From CAJXNP01 sp050305935 (GTDB lineage: Bacteria > Bacteroidota > Bacteroidia > Cytophagales > Cyclobacteriaceae), in assembly GCA_050305935.1 (NCBI GenBank), contig JBNLGG010000016.1, positions 1 to 64,000 on the forward strand: DNA of 64,000 nucleotides. Direction: 5' to 3'. This document shows, one piece after another, positions 51,658 to 60,229 of this stretch. Below the pieces are notes generated by a model that worked only from the letters and a program-made list of their open reading frames with translations, did not search any database and was not told the DNA's origin. A program made the translations under genes and the position numbers. How positions within the stretch are numbered: position 1 is the stretch's first letter; each line of letters begins with the position of its first letter.

Positions 51658-54160
51658 ACTTTTCCTCCTTTTTTTTCTGACTGCTTCCTCCTTTCCGATT
51701 TTTGCCCAACAAGGTCAAAGTGAGATTTCCCTGAAAGAATATTTAATTAGCTGTGAGAAAAAATTTGACATCAATTTTACCTATGTGGATGAGTATCTCG
51801 AAGGTCTGTTTATCCAACCTGCGAATTTTGATAATGTCGATGAGTTAATAGACTATTTGAATCTACGCACTGCCCTGGAATTCAGGAAAGTAAGTGAGGG
51901 CTATTTTGCCATTTCAAAAAAGGAGACCACTTATAAGATATGCGGATTTGTTTTTGATATGGAAAGCAACGAGCCCGTCGTCAGTGCAGTGATACAATGG
52001 AGTGACCAATATACAGTTACCGATGAAAGTGGATATTTTGAAGCTGAAACGGGCGATCAGTCAGGCTCTATCGCCATCCAATCACTCGGGTATAAATCGT
52101 TGGTGAAAAATTACGGCGAATTTCTTCATCAACCGTGTGTTAAACTTCTATTGAAACCAAATGTCCTAACGTTACAGGAGGTTGTCGTGAAGGACCTGCT
52201 GGTGGAAGGGATTAACAAGCAGGTCGACGGCTCCTATCTGATCCAAACAAATGATTTGGGGATATTGCCAGGATTGATTGAGCAGGATGTGCTTGAAACC
52301 GTGCAGGCCTTACCGGGAATTACCAGCGCCCGGGAAAAGGTCGCTGACGTAAATGTGCGAGCGGGGACTAATGATCAAAATCTGGTGTTATGGAACGGGA
52401 TCAGGATGTACCAATACGGACATTTTTTTGGATTGATCTCTGCTTTTAATCCATATTTAACGGAAGATGTAAAGCTTTTTAAAAACGGCACACCCGCATC
52501 ACTCAGCGAAGGTGTATCCAGTACGATAGAGATTTCTTCTGTCGATGATATTCCTTCAAAAACAACAGGCGGTATTGGCCTGAATTTTATCAATGGGGAT
52601 TTTTTTCTGAGGGTTCCCGTTTCGAGGAAAATAGGTGTTCAGCTTTCTGCGAGACGGTCGATTGCGGATATCATCACTACCCCCACCTATCATAATTACT
52701 ATGAAAGGGCTTTTAACAACACGGAAGTTATTACCAATTCTCCATCGAAAGCAATTGACCCTTCCGGTTCCAAAGAAAACTTTATTTTTTTTGATGTCAA
52801 TGGCAGGCTCATCTATGATCCGACGTCAAAAGATAAAATAAGGATCAACTTTTCGCGGTATGATAACGAACTGGAATTTATAGAACAAGCTGCCATCAAC
52901 AACTCTATTATTTCAAAAACCAGCAGCCTTCGGCAACATAACACAGCAGTTGGAGCATCCTATGTGCGGAAATGGAGTAATATTTTTTCAAGTTTTATTT
53001 CGGGATATTATTCACGCTACGATCTACATGCCGTAAACCAGGACATCAATAATAATCAGCGATTGATTCAGCAAAACCAAGTGATTGACAATGGATTAAA
53101 AGCTGAAATCAAATTTGCGGTTGGCGATCACTTGATATTGAACGGCGGCTATCATTTCACGGAAACCGGTGTGACCAACATGGAGGACATTAACAACCCT
53201 ACCTATTACCGATACATCAAAAGAGTGCTTCGCGCGCAAGCACTATTCGCCGAAGGGGAGATCAATTCTAAAAACAACAGGACCAACTTAAAGGGAGGTG
53301 TGAGATGTAATTATTTTCAGAAGTTTGACCTCTTTTCATTGGAGCCAAGATTGGCCTTTAACCATCGTTTCTTCTCAAATTTTTCCTTCGAACTTTTAGG
53401 TGAAATGAAAAGCCAGGCAGTTACCCAGGTGGTTGACCTGCAAAGTGACTTTTTAGGGGTCGAAAATCACCGGTGGGTGCTAATGAATAATAAGGATATT
53501 CCTTTGCTAAAAAGCATGCAAGCTTCTGCGGGCATCAATTATGACAAAGGAGGATTTTTATTTTCAATGGATGGCTTTTATAAAGTAGTGGATGGAATTA
53601 CATCAAAAAGCCAGGGATTTCAAAATCAGTTCCAATATGAGAACGCATATGGGGACTATACGTCGTATGGGGCGGACTTTTTGGTAAGGCAAAATTGGAG
53701 GAATATTAAAAGCTGGGCATCTTATTCAATTTCAGGAAATGAATACAATTTCCCCACTTTTGTACCTTCGAAATTTCCGAGCAATTTTGATATCAGACAT
53801 CTTTTCAACCTGGCCGTCAGTTATCAATTAAATGCATTTGAATTCTCCACAGGCGTCAAATGGCATTCGGGCCTACCTTTCACTGGTCTGGCAATAGACG
53901 GGGAGACGGGCAACATATATTTTGATTCACCCAACATGGAGCGAATTCCGCAATATTTCAGATGGGACGTGTCAGCAAAATATGCTATTGATCTGGGTGA
54001 CGAGAGGAGGATCATTCTCGGTGTGTCAGTGTGGAATTTGGCCAGCCATAGGAACATTGTGAATCAGTACTATAAAATAAATGACGAGCAACAAGCGGTT
54101 TTAATTCAGCAAGCTTCCCTCGGGGTGACCCCTAATGCATCCATACGTTTTCACTTCTAA
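51641..54160 (+). CDS. TonB-dependent outer-membrane receptor with signalling domain
   Basis: 839 aa. The frame overlaps fecR by about 15 bp. The start is TTG (51641) or, more likely, GTG (51644), giving a signal peptide 'RLFLLFFLTASSFPIFAQ'. Residues 25-90 are an STN domain and 100-175 a CarboxypepD_reg-like domain ('KICGFVFDMESNEPVVSAVI'). The plug with 'ADVNVRAGTNDQNLVLWNGI' spans about 200-310, and the barrel runs to the final 'ASIRFHF'. It lacks the SusC signature, and no susD gene follows, so it belongs to the FecA-like class for siderophores or other small ligands. Its stop codon lies in the target duplication of the MITE that follows. Confidence 0.93.
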   Translation: MVRTSRLFLLFFLTASSFPIFAQQGQSEISLKEYLISCEKKFDINFTYVDEYLEGLFIQPANFDNVDELIDYLNLRTALEFRKVSEGYFAISKKETTYKICGFVFDMESNEPVVSAVIQWSDQYTVTDESGYFEAETGDQSGSIAIQSLGYKSLVKNYGEFLHQPCVKLLLKPNVLTLQEVVVKDLLVEGINKQVDGSYLIQTNDLGILPGLIEQDVLETVQALPGITSAREKVADVNVRAGTNDQNLVLWNGIRMYQYGHFFGLISAFNPYLTEDVKLFKNGTPASLSEGVSSTIEISSVDDIPSKTTGGIGLNFINGDFFLRVPVSRKIGVQLSARRSIADIITTPTYHNYYERAFNNTEVITNSPSKAIDPSGSKENFIFFDVNGRLIYDPTSKDKIRINFSRYDNELEFIEQAAINNSIISKTSSLRQHNTAVGASYVRKWSNIFSSFISGYYSRYDLHAVNQDINNNQRLIQQNQVIDNGLKAEIKFAVGDHLILNGGYHFTETGVTNMEDINNPTYYRYIKRVLRAQALFAEGEINSKNNRTNLKGGVRCNYFQKFDLFSLEPRLAFNHRFFSNFSFELLGEMKSQAVTQVVDLQSDFLGVENHRWVLMNNKDIPLLKSMQASAGINYDKGGFLFSMDGFYKVVDGITSKSQGFQNQFQYENAYGDYTSYGADFLVRQNWRNIKSWASYSISGNEYNFPTFVPSKFPSNFDIRHLFNLAVSYQLNAFEFSTGVKWHSGLPFTGLAIDGETGNIYFDSPNMERIPQYFRWDVSAKYAIDLGDERRIILGVSVWNLASHRNIVNQYYKINDEQQAVLIQQASLGVTPNASIRFHF

Positions 54161-54329
54161 CCTATCCAGGGCAAACGCATTTATTAAAGAAACTTCGTCA
54201 TTCCGGAATCAATTCAAGGTCATTTTATAGATTCCAGACAAATTTTGTTCATTAAAATAAAATTAGAACAATCCCGCATAGCTATCGGGACTGGAATGAC
54301 GGTAAATGCGTTTGCCCTGCTAACCTATC
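54157..54329. mobile_element. MITE-like element with 17-bp terminal repeats and 10-bp target duplication
   Basis: The element itself is 54167-54319 (153 bp). It begins CAGGGCAAACGCATTTA and ends with the exact reverse complement TAAATGCGTTTGCCCTG. Directly outside lie two identical copies of CTAACCTATC (54157-54166 and 54320-54329), a target-site duplication. Inside, CGTCATTCC / GGAATGACG and TCCCG-ATAGCTAT-CGGGA-type palindromes allow folding. No transposase gene is in it, so it is non-autonomous. The left duplication includes the TAA of the TonB-receptor gene, so insertion kept the gene intact. Confidence 0.85.
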
Positions 54330-54387
54330 AGTTAATTAGTGCGATTTTAAGATTTTTGTTTAAATTCGGCCTTTTAAACTGCATATC

Positions 54388-54852
54388 ATGAGTAAATTAA
54401 TAGTCAATAGTTTCGAAGAGTTTCAGAAATATGTGGGGCAGGAAATCGGAACTTCACCTTATTTAAAAATAACGCAACAACAAATCAATACATTCGCTGA
54501 TGCCACCTTAGATCATCAGTGGATACATACCGATCCTGAACGGGCAGCCAGGGAAGGCCAGTTCGGTTCCACTATCGCTCATGGCTATCTTACGCTGTCC
54601 ATCATTCCGTATCATTGGAATCAGCTCATCCAGGTGAACAACCTGAAAATGATGATTAATTATGGTATAGAAAGTTTAAGATTTAACCAACCCGTTAAGG
54701 TAAACGATGAGGTTAATATGACGGCTTTTCTAAAATCGGCCGTCAATCTTCGGGGCACCATTAAGGTGGAAGTGATCACCACCATGAAAATCAAGGATAA
54801 TCCCAAGGCGGCTTTTACCGCCACCGTTATCTTCCTTTATCACTTCAATTAA
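54388..54852 (+). CDS. MaoC-family dehydratase (hot-dog fold)
   Basis: 154 aa. 'FADATLDHQWIHTDPERA' carries the catalytic Asp/His of (R)-specific enoyl-CoA hydratases. 'FGSTIAHGYLTLSIIPYHW' and 'GIESLRFNQPVKVNDEV' complete the MaoC signature. It would hydrate trans-2-enoyl-CoA (or a related acyl thioester). Single gene. Confidence 0.93.
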   Translation: MSKLIVNSFEEFQKYVGQEIGTSPYLKITQQQINTFADATLDHQWIHTDPERAAREGQFGSTIAHGYLTLSIIPYHWNQLIQVNNLKMMINYGIESLRFNQPVKVNDEVNMTAFLKSAVNLRGTIKVEVITTMKIKDNPKAAFTATVIFLYHFN

Positions 54853-54961
54853 CAGGCAGGATTTGTAACGTGCTTTACAATTCACCAGATTTTTTGACAT
54901 AAAAACTGGCATCTAAGGTTCTGATCAAACTAATTGGACAAGTTTTCAGTTAAGTCTTGGT

Positions 54962-55474
54962 ATGAAAAAATATTATGCAGTATTCCTGATGATAGCCGGA
55001 GTGACATTTAGCTCCTGCGGTCAAACCTCCGTTAAAAATCAAAGCAATGCCAAAAAATCAAATACTATGAGCGCAAAAATACCGGAGATGAAAGATGGTA
55101 AAACTATTCCCTATAATGAGTTGACAGATTTCGAGAAATACGTGATTCTGGAAAAAGGCACCGAACGGGCCTGGACCGGAGAACTCTACGATGTCAAAGA
55201 AGCGGGAACCTATATCTGTAAAAGATGTGATGCACCGTTATATCGGTCAGAAGACAAGTTTGATTCACACTGCGGATGGCCAAGTTTTGATGATGAGATT
55301 GAAGGGGCGGTTCTTCGGATCCCGGACGCTGATGGGATGAGAACAGAAATAATTTGCGCCAACTGTAAAGGACATTTAGGCCATGTGTTTTTAGGTGAAG
55401 GCTTTACTGATAAGAACACCCGGCATTGTGTGAATTCCGTTTCGATGAAGTTTGTGCCTTCTACTTCCAAATAA
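54962..55474 (+). CDS. msrB: Peptide-methionine (R)-S-oxide reductase, exported
   Basis: 170 aa. It has a lipoprotein-type signal ('GVTFSSC', Cys19), so it repairs oxidised methionine (R form) in periplasmic or outer-membrane proteins. The zinc site is Cys86/Cys89 ('CKRC') and Cys132/Cys135 ('CANC'). The catalytic Cys156 lies in 'RHCVNSVSMKF', and 'HCGWPSFDDEI' is the substrate pocket. The usual resolving Cys is not obvious, so thioredoxin may act directly. Confidence 0.95.
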   Translation: MKKYYAVFLMIAGVTFSSCGQTSVKNQSNAKKSNTMSAKIPEMKDGKTIPYNELTDFEKYVILEKGTERAWTGELYDVKEAGTYICKRCDAPLYRSEDKFDSHCGWPSFDDEIEGAVLRIPDADGMRTEIICANCKGHLGHVFLGEGFTDKNTRHCVNSVSMKFVPSTSK

Positions 55475-55673
55475 CTCCCCCTTTTTTGTTCAATATTTAA
55501 TTATTTAAGATACATTATCTTAATAGTCTGATATTGGATTTAATACCTTTCTCTATTGTAAATCCTGCAAATTTATTTAAATTCTAGTGTTGCTTATTAG
55601 CATACGTGATATACAAATGTCTACAGAGCAATTTTAACTTATAAATGTCGATAATTCACTTTTTAATAATAAT

Positions 55674-58600
55674 ATGCTTTCTGCCGTCCACAGACTTTTA
55701 AGCTTATTGATTCTATTTCAGTGCATTTTTATTGGCAGCCTCAAAGCCCAAAAAACCGATTTTAAATTTGAGCAATTAACGATAAATGAAGGGTTGTCCA
55801 GCAATAGGGTATGGTGCATCTACCGGGATAGGGAGGAATTTTTATGGATATGTACTGATGTCGGGCTTGACAGATATGATAGCAAAAATGTAATTAGCTA
55901 CCGATATAATGAAGACGATTCAACGTCAATTAGTAGCAATTCTGTAAGATATATTTTTGAAGATCAAAACGGAACACTATGGTTTGGGACAAATAAGGGA
56001 TTGAATCTATATAACAGGAAGTTCAATAATTTTAAAAGGTTTTCACATGTTCCCGGCGATAGTTCTAGTCTCAACGGAAATTTTGTAAATAGTATTATAG
56101 AAGATTACTCGGGTGTGGTGTGGGTGTTGACAAATGGAAATTGTCTTAATGAATGGCATCCGGAAACCCAATCGTTCCAGCGGTATATTTTTTCTGATGA
56201 TAATCCGAATGTATATGCGCCTCATTTAAATATGATGGCATTAGATAGCGATGGCAATATTTGGCTGGCCAAATATAAAAATGGCTTAGTAAGGTTTGAT
56301 CCTGGAGCAAAGAAATTTACAGAATTGAAGGATCCTGATATTGATTTTGGTCATCCGGTTTTTAAGGGTTTGTTTATTGATAAGAATGATAAAATATGGA
56401 TTGGGTCAGATGGAAATGGTTTTTTTTCATTTGATATACGCACAAGGGTATTTAGGAAATATCCTGTCAGTACCGATGGCAAAGGGGTGAACCAAAGCAT
56501 AATCCTGGATATTTTTGAAGAAAACAGCAGGTATCTATTGTTGGCAGTAGATCAAGGAGGAATAAATCGCTTTGATAAAATAAAAGAGGAATTTGAATAT
56601 CTGAAATTCAGTGAAGATCAAAACACAACCGGATTAAACAATAATGGGATATGGTGTTTCCATAAGGATAAAGAAGGAATACTTTGGGTAGGTACTTCAG
56701 GAGGAGGTGTCAATTATTATAACCCTAAAAAATCAAAGTTTAAGCTATTTAGGAAAGAAGAAAATAACCGAAATTCTCTTTCATATAATTTTACAGGTTG
56801 TTTTTTTGAAGATCATCTAGGTCACATTTGGATCGGTACAGATGGTGGTGGATTAAATGTCTACGATCCGGAAAATCAAACATTTAAAGTGTTTAAACAT
56901 GACCCTTCCAATCCTAAGAGCATAAGCGGAAATGTAATAAGGAGTATTGCTGAAGACAAAAATCACAATTTGTGGATTGGCACTTGGGATACGGGATTAA
57001 ATTGCTACGAGAGAGAAACGGGTTTATTTCACAGATACTTTCCGGATTCAAATGATCCAACTAGTATTTCAGGACGGACGATTTGGAATCTTCGTATTGA
57101 CCATAATGGGTTGCTTTGGATGAGTGTGTATAATATAGGAATAGATGTTTTTCATATTGAAAAAGGAGTAATAAAGAAATTTAGCTTAGACGATAAGGCT
57201 GAGAACTCTTTGTCAAGTAATGCAATTTCCTTCATCTACGAAGACGATCAATACAATATTTGGTGTTCGACTGAAGATGGATTAAACCTATATGATCCGG
57301 TAAACGATTCATTTATTGTTTACAGGGATTTTCCCGATAATAATTTGAATATCTTTTTTAAGGATTCTAAAGGGAGATATTGGGTAGGTACCTCTGAAGC
57401 AGGAATTATTCAATTTGACTTGACTGGTGAAATCAAAAAAATATATGATACTGGAAAAGGGTTGCCAAATAATAATGTGAAAGCCATAACAGAAGACAAT
57501 AGCGGCAATTTATGGATATCCACCAATAAAGGCTTGGCACAATTTAATCCTGAAAAGGAGGTGTTTATTAACTATGACAGGTCTGATGGGTTGCAAGGTG
57601 ATCAATTTTTTCTCCAATCTTTTTTAAAAACAAAAAAAGGAGAATTGTACTTCGGTGGATTTGACGGTTTTAATTCATTTTATCCTGATAGCCTTACGAA
57701 AAATGAATTCATCCCACCTGTCTATATTAATGATTTTAGGTTGTTTAACAGATCACTTTCGTATGCGGATAAAGATTCCCCGCTAAAATATACAATTAAA
57801 GAAACCAGGGAGATCAAAATGTCTTGGCAGAATTCGGTCATTTCATTTGACTTTATTGCCATAAACTATACCTACCCTGAAAAGAATGAGTATAAATACA
57901 TCTTAAAGGGTTTTGAATCTTCATGGAATTTTACAGATGCGAGCAGAACGTATGTTACTTATACAAATTTAGATCCAGGCGAATATCATTTTAAAGTTGT
58001 AGCATCAAATAATGATGGCGTCTGGAATGAAGAGGGAACTTCGTTAAAGCTAATCATTACGCCGCCTTTTTGGAAAATTTGGTGGTTTAAGGTCACTGCA
58101 ACTGTATGCATGCTTTTAATGGTCTATTTGGCTTATTTATTTAGAACCAGCCAACTGCGAAAAACCAATATGATTCTTGAGCGAAAAGTCAATTTAAGGA
58201 CTGATCAATTGAAACGGTTTATCAGTGAATTGCAGGAAAACAAGGATGAACTGGAAGCGACAAATGAAGAACTAGTGTCGACTATGGACGAATTATCTGA
58301 GCAAAAGCAGTATGTGGAAGAGATAAATATTAAGTTGAAAAAGGCACATGATGAATTGTGCAAAATAAATGAACAACTAGACGAAAGGGTAAAGGATAGA
58401 ACCTATAAATTATCAAAAGTAAACAAAGAATTAGATCGTTTGGTATATAGCGCCTCTCACGATCTTATTGCGCCATTAAAATCGCTTTTGGGATTAATCC
58501 ATATTACCAAAATAGAAATTACGGACGGCCCGGTAGTCAAAAATGTTGAACACATGGAAAAAAGTGTAAAAAAACTTGAACGTGTGATCACCAGCCTGGG

Positions 58601-59075
58601 GCATTTTGCTTTAAATATGGATCAAAATATTAATATAGAAGACATACGATTTGGGCATATTGTTGATGAGGTGATTTGTGGATTAGGTGAGGACTATAAT
58701 CTGGATAAGGTTACCATTATAAGAAATTATTCTTCAGATGATTTTATTGAAACAGATGTTGGGCGATTGAAAATTGTTTTGAAAAACCTTATTCTGAATG
58801 CCATACAGTTTAACAGAGATCGAGCCTTAATAGAAATAAAATTTGTTGAAAAGAGAAGGTCGTATCAAATAGAAGTTAAAGACAATGGTATCGGGATAGA
58901 AAGAAAAAATTTTGATAAAATTTTCCTGATGTTTTATCGAGGAACGGAATTATCTCAGGGGTCAGGTATGGGCCTGTATATTGTGAAAGAAATCTTAGAA
59001 AAACTAAAGGGAAGAATTTACGTAGATTCAGAGCCAAATCAATATTCCAGATTTAAGATCAGGCTTCCGAAATGA
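55674..59075 (+). CDS. Sensor histidine kinase with beta-propeller sensor
   Basis: 1133 aa. A signal peptide is followed by about 13 two-component-type propeller repeats (Reg_prop, 'D--G-bWbGT--GL') in residues 25-690, then a Y_Y_Y domain (about 700-800). One TM lies near 808-828 ('VTATVCMLLMVYLAYLF'), followed by a coiled coil (about 835-915), HisKA with His929 ('SASHDLIAPLKSLLG') and a HATPase ('KNLILNAIQFN', 'DNGIGIERKNFDKIF', 'GSGMGLYIVKEIL'). Unlike the related hybrid systems it has no receiver or AraC domain, so a separate response regulator is needed; none is nearby. The sensor half should bind a ligand in the periplasm. Confidence 0.94.
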   Translation: MLSAVHRLLSLLILFQCIFIGSLKAQKTDFKFEQLTINEGLSSNRVWCIYRDREEFLWICTDVGLDRYDSKNVISYRYNEDDSTSISSNSVRYIFEDQNGTLWFGTNKGLNLYNRKFNNFKRFSHVPGDSSSLNGNFVNSIIEDYSGVVWVLTNGNCLNEWHPETQSFQRYIFSDDNPNVYAPHLNMMALDSDGNIWLAKYKNGLVRFDPGAKKFTELKDPDIDFGHPVFKGLFIDKNDKIWIGSDGNGFFSFDIRTRVFRKYPVSTDGKGVNQSIILDIFEENSRYLLLAVDQGGINRFDKIKEEFEYLKFSEDQNTTGLNNNGIWCFHKDKEGILWVGTSGGGVNYYNPKKSKFKLFRKEENNRNSLSYNFTGCFFEDHLGHIWIGTDGGGLNVYDPENQTFKVFKHDPSNPKSISGNVIRSIAEDKNHNLWIGTWDTGLNCYERETGLFHRYFPDSNDPTSISGRTIWNLRIDHNGLLWMSVYNIGIDVFHIEKGVIKKFSLDDKAENSLSSNAISFIYEDDQYNIWCSTEDGLNLYDPVNDSFIVYRDFPDNNLNIFFKDSKGRYWVGTSEAGIIQFDLTGEIKKIYDTGKGLPNNNVKAITEDNSGNLWISTNKGLAQFNPEKEVFINYDRSDGLQGDQFFLQSFLKTKKGELYFGGFDGFNSFYPDSLTKNEFIPPVYINDFRLFNRSLSYADKDSPLKYTIKETREIKMSWQNSVISFDFIAINYTYPEKNEYKYILKGFESSWNFTDASRTYVTYTNLDPGEYHFKVVASNNDGVWNEEGTSLKLIITPPFWKIWWFKVTATVCMLLMVYLAYLFRTSQLRKTNMILERKVNLRTDQLKRFISELQENKDELEATNEELVSTMDELSEQKQYVEEINIKLKKAHDELCKINEQLDERVKDRTYKLSKVNKELDRLVYSASHDLIAPLKSLLGLIHITKIEITDGPVVKNVEHMEKSVKKLERVITSLGHFALNMDQNINIEDIRFGHIVDEVICGLGEDYNLDKVTIIRNYSSDDFIETDVGRLKIVLKNLILNAIQFNRDRALIEIKFVEKRRSYQIEVKDNGIGIERKNFDKIFLMFYRGTELSQGSGMGLYIVKEILEKLKGRIYVDSEPNQYSRFKIRLPK

Positions 59076-59136
59076 TCGGAAAAATTCACTCTTCCTTTGT
59101 CATGAATGACGAGGGAGGTAAATGAAATTAAAAATT

Positions 59137-59166
59137 AAAGCCACCTCCTTTTGAGATGGCTTTTTT
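59137..59166 (+). terminator. Intrinsic terminator after the sensor kinase
   Basis: AAAGCCA-C-CTC pairs with GAG-A-TGGCTTT around a short loop, followed by more T. It lies 62 bp after the kinase stop and just before the convergent minus-strand gene ending at 59200. Confidence 0.75.
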
Positions 59167-59199
59167 GTATCCTATAATTCGGTTATGAATAAGTGTTCT

Positions 59200-60192
59200 T
59201 TACAATTGGTACTTTGTAATGGCCTTCATGTACTGGGCCCTTTCGTAGCTGCTTGGGTCAGACGTTTTTTTCTGGCTCATGCTGCCCTGAAGTTGTGATA
59301 CAGAATTATATTCTCTCTCTAACATCCAGTTTTGCATGTGGTCCAGGATATTTTTGACATGAGATATTCCATGCTTCAATAAACTGGAGCAGATCATGGT
59401 CACATTGGCACCTACCAATAACATTTTAATGACATCCGTTCCGGTATGAATTCCACTGGTGGCCGCCAGGTCGCACGAAATCTTATCTTTCAGGATGGCT
59501 ATCCATCTCATTGGCAAACGCATCGCCTGCGATTGGGAAAGAAGGATGTTGGGTACTACTTCATAGTCCTCCAGATTAATGTCTGGCTGATAAAACCGGT
59601 TAAAAAGCACCAACGCATCCACCCCAACTTTATCAAATTGAGAAGCCATGTTTGCCATGTTGGAGAAAAATGGGCTTAATTTAAGCGCTACGGGGATACT
59701 GACCTCCTTTTTTACGGCAGTGACAATATCTACATATTTTTTCTCCACTTCTGCACCTGATACATTAGGATCTGTAGGGATGCTGTAGATATTTAATTCC
59801 AATGCATCCGCTCCGGCCTTTTCCATTTCTTTGGCATAAGCCGTCCATCCGCCAAGTGTACTTCCGTTCAGACTGGCAATGATGGGTATGTCGACAGCTT
59901 TTTTCGCTGCTCTGATGTGTTCCAGATATAACTCAGGACCGGTTTTATAGTCATGAATATCAGGGAAGTATGATAGTGATTCCGCAAACGAATCTGTACC
60001 CTGTGTTGTATGAAAATTGTATTCTTCCTGCTCTAAGCGGATTTGTTCTTCAAACAAACTGTGGAGAACTACCGCCCCGATACCTGCATCTTCCAGCTTT
60101 TTGATATTATCTATGTTTTCAGAAAGGGGAGAGGCCGATGCAACAAGTGGATTGCGAAGCGTCTTTCCCAGATATTTAGTTTCGAGATTCAT
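59200..60192 (-). CDS. Dihydroorotate dehydrogenase-like flavoprotein
   Basis: 330 aa from the Met at 60192 ('MNLETKYLGKTLRNPLVASA'); 27 further in-frame codons upstream look like a random extension. TIM barrel with FMN site: 'NPLVASASPLSENIDNIKKL', 'IASLNGSTLGGWTAYAKEME', 'ADALELNIYSIP', 'IPVALKLSPFFSN' and 'SGIHTGTDVIKMLLVGANVTMI'. It resembles PyrD but belongs to the DHOD-like branch often found next to nifJ. It starts 37 bp after nifJ, so it may pass electrons to or from the ferredoxin pool rather than make pyrimidines (inference). Confidence 0.88.
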   Translation of the reverse strand: MNLETKYLGKTLRNPLVASASPLSENIDNIKKLEDAGIGAVVLHSLFEEQIRLEQEEYNFHTTQGTDSFAESLSYFPDIHDYKTGPELYLEHIRAAKKAVDIPIIASLNGSTLGGWTAYAKEMEKAGADALELNIYSIPTDPNVSGAEVEKKYVDIVTAVKKEVSIPVALKLSPFFSNMANMASQFDKVGVDALVLFNRFYQPDINLEDYEVVPNILLSQSQAMRLPMRWIAILKDKISCDLAATSGIHTGTDVIKMLLVGANVTMICSSLLKHGISHVKNILDHMQNWMLEREYNSVSQLQGSMSQKKTSDPSSYERAQYMKAITKYQL

Positions 60193-60229
60193 AATTAATT
60201 TTTTTGATATCTGCCAATTACATTTCCAA

